DNA from: Rhizophagus prolifer
Taxonomy: Eukaryota > Glomeromycota > Glomeromycetes > Glomerales > Glomeraceae
Direction of reading: 5' to 3'
DNA length: 64,000 nucleotides
Assembly (NCBI GenBank): GCA_019425655.1
Contig: NQWY01024837.1
Span: forward strand, 1 to 64,000
In this document: positions 53,291 through 61,471 of the stretch, one piece after another
Layout: the number at the start of each line of letters is the position of its first letter
Position numbering within the stretch: position 1 is the stretch's first letter
Program-made: the position numbers and the translations under genes
Notes under the pieces: generated by a model
Told to the model about the DNA's origin: nothing
The model's input: only the letters and a program-made list of their open reading frames with translations
Databases searched by the model: none

Positions 53291-53530
53291 GTATCCCAGA
53301 CGAATCCTTGTGTTACTTGTGGAGCTACTGGACAAAAAAATGTAGCAGACCATATAGTGTCTTTAGTTAAAGAACATTACCAAACTGGTACAATAAACCA
53401 GACTCGTATGAGGTCACTTGATGCTGTTCAACCTCAATGCCAAACTTGTTCAGCTCAACAAGGAGGTGCAATGAGTAAATATTCAAAAGAAATGAAAAAA
53501 ATAATACAACAAAGAACAAATGGACAATAA
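53291..53530 (+). pseudogene. Fossil end of a polymorphic-toxin HNH-type nuclease domain
   Basis: A broken toxin-gene remnant. Only about 80 codons of the C-terminal, zinc-finger HNH-like nuclease part are recognisable, with two CxxC pairs and an intervening ADH. The bulk of the toxin is absent. It overlaps the intact immunity gene by 11 bp, the usual toxin-immunity arrangement. The family call is moderate. Age is unclear, but the piece is still readable, so it is probably not old. Confidence 0.6.
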
Positions 53531-53885
53531 GCACATTAATGACCAAAAAGATATTTGTGAAAAATATTCTCAAGATTTTTTTGCTACATCCGAAGAATTA
53601 AAAATAGGAATTTCCGATAATATTAAAAGTGGTATTATGCCTATTAATGGGTTAAGACATTTTCCTGAGGGAGATACTTCTGGTTGGTATATTTGGGCTG
53701 GCGAATATTCAGATGCAGATGATTTTTTTAAGCCTATGCACATCTTTCATTTAGAAGAATACTATCCTGAACTTTTAAAATATTTGGCACTCCCTGCAGG
53801 GAATCGTTTTCTAATTGATGATAAAGGATACGAAGATGTTTGGTTTGATGAAGGACTGTTAGTTTATGATACTCAAAAATCATAG
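53520..53885 (+). CDS. Imm33-like immunity protein (orphaned)
   Basis: A 121-residue acidic cytosolic protein. The pattern GIMPINGLRHFPEGDTSGWY, then WAGEYSDADDFFKPMHIFH and PAGNRFLIDDKGYEDVWFDE, resembles Imm33/DUF2185-type immunity proteins found beside polymorphic toxins. It overlaps the end of a toxin remnant by 11 bp and is followed by a strong terminator. It appears whole. With its cognate toxin lost it may still protect against the same toxin from neighbours. The exact immunity family is a moderate-confidence call. Confidence 0.7.
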   Translation: MDNKHINDQKDICEKYSQDFFATSEELKIGISDNIKSGIMPINGLRHFPEGDTSGWYIWAGEYSDADDFFKPMHIFHLEEYYPELLKYLALPAGNRFLIDDKGYEDVWFDEGLLVYDTQKS

Positions 53886-53888
53886 TAT

Positions 53889-53924
53889 AAAAAAGGCTTA
53901 ATCATTCAAGATTAAGCCTTTTTT
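53889..53924. terminator. Strong bidirectional terminator between immunity and XRE genes
   Basis: GGCTTAATC-attcaa-GATTAAGCC flanked by A and T runs on both sides. Confidence 0.92.
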
Positions 53925-53961
53925 AGTAGATTTCCGCATTATCTACAATTCTTTATTGTAT

Positions 53962-54366
53962 TTACTTATTGATAAGTTTTTCCAATCTGTCCATCATCTC
54001 ATCTTTTTCTTTCAACATCCTTTCATACAAAGCAATCTTTTCTTCGTGAAGTTGAACTAATTTATCAATTGGTTGAAAAACTGGATTATGATTATATACA
54101 GCACCATTGTCATTATTTGTAATGGTGTTGGCTATAATATTTATTGCAGCTTGCTCATCAAAATTCTGGAAAGCTTCTACAGGAATTTTCAAAGCCTGAG
54201 ATATTGATTTTAGTAAATTTTCGTCAATCTCTTCCTTTTGTTCTAGTAAAGAAATTTTCTTCTGATTCCAATCGTCTCCCAAGTCAAGTGCTAATGCCTC
54301 TTGTTTTATCCCTAGCATTTCTCTAAAGCGTTTTACGTTTCTTCCCTGATGTACTTTCTGTTCCAT
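53962..54366 (-). CDS. XRE-family helix-turn-helix regulator
   Basis: 134 residues from the ATG at 54366 (MEQKVHQGRNVKRFREMLG); a frame four codons longer exists. N-terminal Cro/CI-type HTH: RNVKRFREMLGIKQEALALDLGDDWNQKKISLLEQ. A middle region (about 70-105, rich in Asn) and a C-terminal coiled coil (HEEKIALYERMLKEKDEMMDRLEKL) suggest dimerisation. It is divergent from the unknown operon that starts at 54543, with a 176-bp gap, so it may control that operon and itself. Confidence 0.87.
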   Translation of the reverse strand: MEQKVHQGRNVKRFREMLGIKQEALALDLGDDWNQKKISLLEQKEEIDENLLKSISQALKIPVEAFQNFDEQAAINIIANTITNNDNGAVYNHNPVFQPIDKLVQLHEEKIALYERMLKEKDEMMDRLEKLINK

Positions 54367-54542
54367 AGCGGTTATCAAATTTTAAAGGCTCAAAGATAAA
54401 GCCATTTCTGTTAAATCATCTGAATCGTAAAGTTAAAAAAATATCCCGTAAAATATCCCTTTCCAAGATATAATATACTATTGTTCGTATTGATTATCCG
54501 GTTTCAAATTTAGTAATTCGGTTCAACATAAAAATAATTATT

Positions 54543-55097
54543 ATGAAAAAGAAGAACATAGATTTTGAAGCAGACTTTTGGGATGGTAATAGAAAGCATT
54601 CTTGTATGTCACTGCTAGACGCATTTTTTACGATGGATGATTTACCTGCCGTAAAAGAAATGCTATGTAATGTTATGAACTATTCAACACAGCCCAAAGT
54701 CCTTCTGAAGAATGACCCTTCCTTGGTTTTTCACTTTTACTTATGCATTCGTTCGTTTATCAGGGCGGGTTATCTCATACAATTCAAAAGTAAAAAATGG
54801 AAAATAAATGACCCTTCTGAATGTAAATCCAGATTGTTACAAGGTTTCCTTTCAGATAAAGAATATCGGAATCCCTTTCTTGTCTTTCAGAAAGCTTTTA
54901 AAGAATTTAGTTTAAAGGAATTCGAATATTTTATTACAGAAATTATTCATTTTTCATTAGCCTATTCCTATGATATACCAACTGATACCAATGTAGCGCA
55001 TTTTATCCACCTGACTAAAATGCTGGATGCCGCCCAAATCATTCGTGAAAGAGGAATTGTCTTTGGAAACGTCTTTTTGGTCGGGGCAGGAAGTTGA
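54543..55097 (+). CDS. Unrecognised protein, tandem paralogue 1
   Basis: 184 residues, soluble, rich in aromatic residues. I do not recognise the family. It aligns by eye with the next protein over nearly its length: FEADFWDG, LLDAFFTMDDLPAVKEML, FHFYLCIRSFIRAG, FKSKKWKIND, NPFLVFQKAFKEFSLKEFEYF and HFIHLTKMLDAAQIIRERGI. The last about 12 residues after RERGI (VFGNVFLVGAGS) have no match, because here the reading frame overlaps the start of the second paralogue. It opens an operon of four unknown genes divergent from an XRE regulator. Confidence 0.7.
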   Translation: MKKKNIDFEADFWDGNRKHSCMSLLDAFFTMDDLPAVKEMLCNVMNYSTQPKVLLKNDPSLVFHFYLCIRSFIRAGYLIQFKSKKWKINDPSECKSRLLQGFLSDKEYRNPFLVFQKAFKEFSLKEFEYFITEIIHFSLAYSYDIPTDTNVAHFIHLTKMLDAAQIIRERGIVFGNVFLVGAGS

Positions 55098-55608
55098 GAA
55101 TCCCTTTGAATTTATAGAGGTCTTTTTTGAATATAGTAATTTAGATTACTATAAGGAAACTTTGAATCAGTTTTTATTCCATACCAATAAAACAACAGTC
55201 TATCAGACACCCTATCCAGGGCAAATATTTATTTTTTATACAGCTTTTCGCTCGTTTCTGAAAGCTTGCTTTAGCTTGAAATCAAAAAGCAAAAAATGGA
55301 AAGTGAGAAAAGCTCCGGAAAAGTGGTCAATTCTTGAACAGGCTTCCCTGACCTGCGAGGAATACCAAAATCCTTTCTTAGTATTTCAAAATGCGTTCAC
55401 AGAGACAGCACTTGAAGAATATGAATTTTTCCTTTGTGAAATCGTTCATCTTTCGTTATCGCCTTTTGGGGAGGAATTTGATTATGATTTAATTACACCT
55501 TTCATTCATCTAACTAAAATGCTCGATGCTGCACAAGTCCTAAACGAAAGAGGTATCAAGAAAATAAAGGATAAAAAATCCACTTCTAAGAATATTAAAC
55601 CCTCTTAA
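55027..55608 (+). CDS. Unrecognised protein, tandem paralogue 2 (overlaps paralogue 1)
   Basis: 193 residues from the ATG at 55027, inside the previous gene in another frame. Homology to paralogue 1 starts at LSLETSFWSG (about residue 12) and runs to HLTKMLDAAQVLNERGI, followed by a Lys/Ser-rich tail. The 71-bp overlap encodes the end of one copy and the start of the other. This may be a normal overlap made by tandem duplication, or a fused two-domain gene split by a frame change. Function unknown. Confidence 0.68.
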   Translation: MPPKSFVKEELSLETSFWSGQEVENPFEFIEVFFEYSNLDYYKETLNQFLFHTNKTTVYQTPYPGQIFIFYTAFRSFLKACFSLKSKSKKWKVRKAPEKWSILEQASLTCEEYQNPFLVFQNAFTETALEEYEFFLCEIVHLSLSPFGEEFDYDLITPFIHLTKMLDAAQVLNERGIKKIKDKKSTSKNIKPS

Positions 55609-55662
55609 AGAATTGAATACCGGATAATAGCTGACCAACTTTATTTCACTAAAAAATTTAAT

Positions 55663-56307
55663 ATGAGAAATAAAGAAAAAACAAACAAGAGACTTATCAA
55701 CTCTATTAAAGAAGTTGATATTACTTTTAAGTTATTGTCGGACAAAAGGCAGATAGAGGAACTCTATAAGGGTATTTATATCCTGTTGGATAAATTAGGG
55801 AGTACAGAGGTTAAAGAATTATTTGACCGATATCCAAGATTGATACAAAAATACAGTATCAAAGAAATGTTCTCTGGAAATACGGAAATCCCGAACATTA
55901 ATCTCTATAGTTTGAAAATTGCCGGACTATTGACCTGCCTGCAATATTTAATTTCAAGTTTACCCGAATTTATAGACGAATCAGGGCACTGTATTCCTTT
56001 AAAGGAAGATGAAGATAATATATACTATCAAGCCGAGAACTATATACTTAATTCAGTCTCATTGGATGATTATATTAAAGAAATCTTTCTTGCTATTGTT
56101 TCTGTTACCGGAAAAGAATATTACCAAGAATTCATTGAAAAGATTGGTAATCAATATTTTACAATCGATGACATTCTGAAACTTGAGAATGATATGGAAT
56201 TGCAGGAGCATTTGGATTTAATGGCTTGGGGCTATTTAGTTCGGTTATTTCTGGAAGCTCTATACTTTTACTTTAATCCTCAAAATCACAATCCAAAAAT
56301 CCATTGA
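55663..56307 (+). CDS. Unrecognised helical protein
   Basis: 214 residues, mostly helical, soluble, Lys/Glu-rich at the start (MRNKEKTNKRLINSIKE). Hydrophobic helices near 85-100 (LKIAGLLTCLQYLISSLPEF) and at the C-terminus (LMAWGYLVRLFLEALYFYF) look like buried core rather than membrane. I do not recognise it. Its TGA stop is one base before the ATG of the next gene, so the two are almost certainly translated together. Confidence 0.65.
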   Translation: MRNKEKTNKRLINSIKEVDITFKLLSDKRQIEELYKGIYILLDKLGSTEVKELFDRYPRLIQKYSIKEMFSGNTEIPNINLYSLKIAGLLTCLQYLISSLPEFIDESGHCIPLKEDEDNIYYQAENYILNSVSLDDYIKEIFLAIVSVTGKEYYQEFIEKIGNQYFTIDDILKLENDMELQEHLDLMAWGYLVRLFLEALYFYFNPQNHNPKIH

Positions 56308-56308
56308 T

Positions 56309-57895
56309 ATGAAAACTTACAATCAATCATTTTCGACAATACAAAACGAGTTCCTACAAGGAATTCTAAAACAGCTTATCAGTCAGCATTACCTTATTCA
56401 AGAAGTTTTATTTAATACAACTATTGAATCAGGTTACAAATATCTCATCATTTGTATGGAGAATCCTTCGGATATGGAAAAGTTGAAAAAACAATCTTGG
56501 GTAGAAAAAGCATTTAAAGAACATCAGGTTAAAGTATTTTTCTTCTATTCAACACGGATTAAACGACAGCTTTCTCTTGGGCAACCATTATTTGAATTAT
56601 ATTTTAAATCTTCAACAGTTGTTTATCGGAATGAGATTTACAAAGAGCCTATTTATCAACCACAGGATTGGAAGAAATTCAAAAAGAAATTTAACACCTA
56701 TGAGAATGGTTTTTATCACGACCACGATTTGCTGTTGTCGCAGGTCAACAGCTTTATGTCTGAGAATTCTTCTTTAAGTGTAGTATTGGCTTTCGAAAAA
56801 CTACTTGCGTACGATTTGGAATATTTGGAAAACCTGTATTTAGGAAATTCTTCTGATAAAAAGGATGTAAATAAACGGATTAAAGCTTTATCATTAAATA
56901 TCCCTGAAATCCAAAGGATATTTGTGACACATCATAGTGATTCTTATTATCTTCTAAGCTTATGTGAAGAAGTGAAGAAATGTTCAACAGAAGATGATAC
57001 GATTTACATTGACGAGATGTATCAGGCATTTACTATAGCCGAGAAAAGTTTATATGATTTGATTCATGAGCGCTTTGAAAAACTTAAAAAATTAATTAAA
57101 TCTTCTATCCCGGAACAAGATGAATTTGAGACATCTCTTGATTCAGACAAAAAGGATGAAATTCTTGAGAAAGCAGTAAAAATCATTACGGATAACAAAG
57201 AGATAGAGGAAATTTACATCTATAATAAGTTTATTTATGGAGAAATAACCACCTACTATTTATTGCTAATCGGATATAATGTAAGCAATGATTTTTTGAG
57301 TGATTTTGTCATCATCGCGCACGACCGACAATGGATTCAGAAAAAATTATTTATTCATCAAGGTTTCTTTGAAAAGATTATACAAACTAAAAATAAAATC
57401 TATGAATCAAATCCTTTTCATCCCGAACCACATTGGGAGTATCCTCACGATGGTTCTTTTGGATTTTATAAGACTCTAAAAAGTTTTTATGGTATTACCG
57501 ATAAATGCGCAAGACAAATCATACAGATAATAGAAAACGAGGACAAGAACTACCAAGGTCTGCCATATCTGTTTTCTCTGTTTTTTCTTTCATTTTGCAA
57601 AACCTACATTTTTGCAAAGCTTTTTTATGAGCCGCATTATCTGCCAAGCCATTTCTTATGGAAGTTATGTATGTATGCAAATCCGGAGTTGAAAAAGATA
57701 GAATACCAATTTGATGAGTTTCGTATGAAATTCTTCACTTTTTTAGACCACAATCGAACATTGCACCATAGAGCAGATATATTTGAAAAAGGGGATTTAG
57801 ATACAATAAAATCTATTATCGTTACACTAATGAATGAGTTACGTCTCCTAGAAAATCTTAAAAGCATATCATACTCTAATGAATCAGTTGAGTAA
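56309..57895 (+). CDS. Unrecognised large protein, possibly nucleotidyltransferase/HEPN-like
   Basis: 528 residues, no signal peptide or membrane segment. It seems to hold two alternating alpha/beta and helical parts: an alpha/beta stretch (YKYLIICMENPSDMEKL, VKVFFFYSTRIKRQ) then helices (LSVVLAFEKLLAYDLEYLENL), and again an alpha/beta stretch (IEEIYIYNKFIYGEITTYYL) then helices ending with HNRTLHHRADIFEK. That resembles nucleotidyltransferase-fold plus HEPN pairs, but I see no GS-x-DxD catalytic motif and no exact R-x4-6-H HEPN motif, so the resemblance is weak. It ends the four-gene operon and is followed by a terminator. Confidence 0.6.
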   Translation: MKTYNQSFSTIQNEFLQGILKQLISQHYLIQEVLFNTTIESGYKYLIICMENPSDMEKLKKQSWVEKAFKEHQVKVFFFYSTRIKRQLSLGQPLFELYFKSSTVVYRNEIYKEPIYQPQDWKKFKKKFNTYENGFYHDHDLLLSQVNSFMSENSSLSVVLAFEKLLAYDLEYLENLYLGNSSDKKDVNKRIKALSLNIPEIQRIFVTHHSDSYYLLSLCEEVKKCSTEDDTIYIDEMYQAFTIAEKSLYDLIHERFEKLKKLIKSSIPEQDEFETSLDSDKKDEILEKAVKIITDNKEIEEIYIYNKFIYGEITTYYLLLIGYNVSNDFLSDFVIIAHDRQWIQKKLFIHQGFFEKIIQTKNKIYESNPFHPEPHWEYPHDGSFGFYKTLKSFYGITDKCARQIIQIIENEDKNYQGLPYLFSLFFLSFCKTYIFAKLFYEPHYLPSHFLWKLCMYANPELKKIEYQFDEFRMKFFTFLDHNRTLHHRADIFEKGDLDTIKSIIVTLMNELRLLENLKSISYSNESVE

Positions 57896-57930
57896 TCTAA
57901 TTACTATATTTTTATTACTTACAACGAATT

Positions 57931-57956
57931 ACCCCGAAAATTTCGGGGTATTTTAT
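57931..57956 (+). terminator. Terminator after the unknown operon
   Basis: ACCCCGAAA-a-TTTCGGGGT followed by ATTTTATT, 35 bp past the stop of the 528-residue protein gene. Confidence 0.85.
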
Positions 57957-58050
57957 TATATAAAAAATTTTTTGTTATTAGAAACAGACAAATAATTATA
58001 GAAAAATTGTAAGTTTATGTGATTATTACAGTTATGAAAGATGTTAAAAA

Positions 58051-58431
58051 ATGAAAGAAAGTGCCTATGCAATTTTATCAAGAATTTTAAAGCTAAAATT
58101 TGGAAAACAGCTTAAAGACAGTGGTGTAGAGTTTCATCGTATTTATAAAATGATTAATCTCGAAACTGATAAAGAAAATTACCTTGTGGTTCTTAATGAT
58201 ACAGAAATAAGATTTGTAAAAAATAGAGATTTCATTGTTCATTTTATTCGTTTTTTATCTTCCAATTTAGAAAAGCTCAATAAAAGATACCAATATTTAA
58301 TCAATTTAGAGCCTGATGAGTTTAGTGATGAAATAAGTATAGAAAGAGAATATAAGGAAATCGATTATTATATTTACAAACAAAATGAATTACTCAATTT
58401 CTTTACTGATTTTAAACAAAAATCAGAGTAA
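58051..58431 (+). CDS. Unrecognised small protein upstream of the STAND gene
   Basis: 126 residues, soluble and mostly helical, with a Lys-rich start (MKESAYAILSRILKLKFGKQL) and a C-terminal coiled pattern (EREYKEIDYYIYKQNELLNFF). No family recognised. It is on the same strand as the Avs-like gene, 122 bp upstream of it across an AT-rich gap with no clear terminator, so cotranscription is possible and it could be an accessory or regulator. Confidence 0.6.
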   Translation: MKESAYAILSRILKLKFGKQLKDSGVEFHRIYKMINLETDKENYLVVLNDTEIRFVKNRDFIVHFIRFLSSNLEKLNKRYQYLINLEPDEFSDEISIEREYKEIDYYIYKQNELLNFFTDFKQKSE

Positions 58432-58553
58432 AGCTATTTTAAGATTATAGTTTTTTCAAATTTTTAAAGCTCTTTATTATACAAGAAAAAAATGATTTTT
58501 TTTGTTCATAAAATCTGTAAATAATAAAACCTTAAAATTTTTTTCAAATAAAA

Positions 58554-61424
58554 ATGATTGAAATAGATTTAAACTCAATAAAAATTTTCAAAAGAAATAC
58601 TGAAGCGATATTTACTAATAGAGGATTTTACTATCAATACTTATCTATTTTAAGAAATTGGGTTACAAATTTTTTAAACAATATTGATAACCCAATCTAT
58701 ACCGAAGTTGAAAATGATATTAAGGAGGTTGGAGAAAAATATATTTTCACTCAATTGAAATGTTATTCCTCTGACTTCAGCTTGAATTCTAAAGAGATTA
58801 AAAGTTCTATTTTCGATTTTTTTATTATCTATCTGAAATATAGACAAGATAATATCTATCCTGTTTTTTCATTTGTAACCAATTCAAGCATAAAACGGAA
58901 TGAGAAGCTATTGGGCAAATGGCTTAATAGAGACGTTTTCAATAATGACAAAGACTTGGGACTTTTAAAGAAAAAGAATGTCGAGATACTTAAAAGTGAA
59001 TCCAATAAAATAAGGCAATCAAAACTAAACCATCAAAATCTTCCGGCACATCGCAAACAAGAAATAAATAATAGCTATAAAACATTCTGTTCTATTTTGT
59101 TAGATGAGTTGCTCATTGAAGATTTTTGCAGGAGTATTAGGTGGCAATTTGGTGAACAGACTACAGAAGAGGCTATTGATATACTTAAACGTGAAATTTT
59201 CACATTACTAAGTGATAAATCATTCAATGGCAGAAGCGCAGAAATTATCTTTAGAGTTTTGCTTTCTGAAATTAATAGATGCTCTCAAGAAACAGAGGAA
59301 TCTAAAAGATGTGTTACAAATTCCGATTTACAGAAACTTTTAGAACTAACGGATATTGATATTCAGAATAGAATCGATTTTAAATTTATCAATTTAATCG
59401 GAGTAGAGATAGAAGAATTGAAGGATAGAGTTAAGAATATCGAAACTATACAGGAAAAACAAACGTCAGAAATAAAGAAGCTGAAACCGCGTCATTTAGT
59501 AGAAACTGACCTTACTCTAATTCCTTACATTAATAATTTAGATGATATTATCGGCTGGAACAATGAAATTGAAGAAGTTTTTAACATTCTAAATCAAAAA
59601 AATATAGTTTCATTACATAATTTTGGAGGTATTGGTAAAACTACTTTTGTAAAGAAACTCATATCTAATCACCGACATAACTTTAACAACGTTATTTGGC
59701 TGACCATTGAAAAATCTCTGCATAGCGCATTTGTTTTAAATGACCTTTTAATCTCCAATCTTCATATTTACTTAGATAAAGAACATACCATTGAACAGCA
59801 ATTCAATTTAATTCTCAATGAGTTAGAAAAGTATGGCGACAATAATCTCATTGTACTGGATATTCAGAAAGGCGCAGAAAATATTGAGGATTTAAATAAA
59901 ATTTCAAGCTTAAGAAATTGGAAAAAAATAATCATCGCACGTAATCGATTTAAATCTTATAATCCATTTCTGCTTCCTCATTTAGATTTTGAAGAAGCAA
60001 AAGCGCTCTTCCAATTACACTATTCACAAGAGAGTATAGATGATGATACTTATAAAGAATTTTTTGAATATATTGATTATAACAATCTTATTATTGAATT
60101 AGTTGCTAAAACTATCGAACATAGCTTTGATTTAACACTGGAATTTGTTTTGGATTCTTTAAAAAAACAAAATCTAAATAATCAGTTATTAAAAATCGAT
60201 ATTGAACTTTCTGAAGAAGAAAATAAATCGATTCAAATTTTTGACTTTATCCTACAAAAATTTTCGATTGATGGCTTAGATAGTAATGAAAAATATTTTT
60301 TAGAATATCTTTCTTTGTTGCCTTCATCTAGCATCATCATTGAAGATTTAATCCTAATTTGCGGAAAAGATTATGTTGAAAGTAATAAAATATATTTTGC
60401 AAACGTAATTAATTCTTTAGAAAAAAAAGGATTTTTACAATACGAAAATGGTAGAAAAAGCATTCAAATTCATAAAATCTTACAAGATTCTATTTTGTAT
60501 TCTGCAAGAGATGAAAGAAATCCTTTCATTATGTCGTCACGTTACATAGCTTGGTTATCAGGTAGATTGTCCGATGGATATAATAATCCAAAAGAATCGT
60601 TTAGATTTCTAAAATATGCCGAATCCATTCTGAATTCTATAAAAGAAGAATACCGTCATAGCGTTTATCAACCTCTTTTAATGTTGGAAAACGAATACCT
60701 TCATCTTTCAGCGTTTTTCTTTATTCGTGATGATAATTCAGAGCTTTGGAAGGATTTGATTAAAAGAAGCGAAAATTATTTAGGGAAGGAAGATATTGCC
60801 TTAGCTGCTATGTATAACAATCTAGCACTAAGTTTAAAGCCTAAAAAAGCAATTGAAGAAATTATTGTCTATCTAAATAAAGCTGTTAAAATATACTATA
60901 AAAATGCTGGCAGTTATAAAGATGGAGACTTATTGATGTTTATAACAACACTTAATAATCTCGCACAGGCATACCTAGTAAAAAGTGATGTTGATAGTGC
61001 TATTAAATGTTTTAATAAAGTATCTGCTCTCCGAAAAAAATATTATTTTTATAGCGATGCGCAAATCGGAGTTGGTTATACCATACTATCAGAACTCTAC
61101 CGAACATCTAAAAATTTTGACAAATCCGAAGCTCTAATTAAAGAAGCAATTCGATATCATAATTTAATTCCTATTGAAAGAAGAAGTAAATTTTTGCTTT
61201 CCAGTTATTATAGTAAACTTTCTGAATATTCCTTACTGAAAAATAATATTGAGGATGCTATTATCCATCAGCAAAAGTGCGTTGAAATTTTAGAAGCGCA
61301 AGAAATAAGAAATAACCACATCGTTGCGATGTATCAGTTTTTGATTGATTTGTATAAAGTCTCTAATGATTACGAATCCGTAAAGAAATACAAGGATAAG
61401 CAGAATTCAATAGATTGTAAATGA
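58554..61424 (+). CDS. Avs-like antiviral protein: DUF4297/Cap4-type nuclease, STAND NTPase, TPR sensor
   Basis: 956 residues in three parts. N-terminal nuclease (1 to about 215): TNRGFYYQYLSILRNW, then acidic TEVENDI (about 49) and TQLKCYS (about 65), the E...QxK pattern of PD-(D/E)XK DUF4297/Cap4 enzymes. STAND/NB-ARC NTPase (about 310-660): VSLHNFGGIGKTTFVKKL P-loop (about 354-366), NNLIVLDIQ as Walker B, KKIIIARNRF as the STAND arginine, and a winged helix ending SIQIHKILQD. C-terminal TPR-like repeats (about 740-950): LALSLKPKKAIEE, TTLNNLAQAYLV, YYSKLSEYSLLKNNIE. Known Avs proteins use the TPR part to bind a conserved phage protein and then degrade DNA. What this one senses is unknown. 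It is convergent with an IetS-type subtilase gene. Confidence 0.85.
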   Translation: MIEIDLNSIKIFKRNTEAIFTNRGFYYQYLSILRNWVTNFLNNIDNPIYTEVENDIKEVGEKYIFTQLKCYSSDFSLNSKEIKSSIFDFFIIYLKYRQDNIYPVFSFVTNSSIKRNEKLLGKWLNRDVFNNDKDLGLLKKKNVEILKSESNKIRQSKLNHQNLPAHRKQEINNSYKTFCSILLDELLIEDFCRSIRWQFGEQTTEEAIDILKREIFTLLSDKSFNGRSAEIIFRVLLSEINRCSQETEESKRCVTNSDLQKLLELTDIDIQNRIDFKFINLIGVEIEELKDRVKNIETIQEKQTSEIKKLKPRHLVETDLTLIPYINNLDDIIGWNNEIEEVFNILNQKNIVSLHNFGGIGKTTFVKKLISNHRHNFNNVIWLTIEKSLHSAFVLNDLLISNLHIYLDKEHTIEQQFNLILNELEKYGDNNLIVLDIQKGAENIEDLNKISSLRNWKKIIIARNRFKSYNPFLLPHLDFEEAKALFQLHYSQESIDDDTYKEFFEYIDYNNLIIELVAKTIEHSFDLTLEFVLDSLKKQNLNNQLLKIDIELSEEENKSIQIFDFILQKFSIDGLDSNEKYFLEYLSLLPSSSIIIEDLILICGKDYVESNKIYFANVINSLEKKGFLQYENGRKSIQIHKILQDSILYSARDERNPFIMSSRYIAWLSGRLSDGYNNPKESFRFLKYAESILNSIKEEYRHSVYQPLLMLENEYLHLSAFFFIRDDNSELWKDLIKRSENYLGKEDIALAAMYNNLALSLKPKKAIEEIIVYLNKAVKIYYKNAGSYKDGDLLMFITTLNNLAQAYLVKSDVDSAIKCFNKVSALRKKYYFYSDAQIGVGYTILSELYRTSKNFDKSEALIKEAIRYHNLIPIERRSKFLLSSYYSKLSEYSLLKNNIEDAIIHQQKCVEILEAQEIRNNHIVAMYQFLIDLYKVSNDYESVKKYKDKQNSIDCK

Positions 61425-61471
61425 ATATGTGGAAAAGTAATTATTATAGAAGTTGAATATTAATTATTTTT

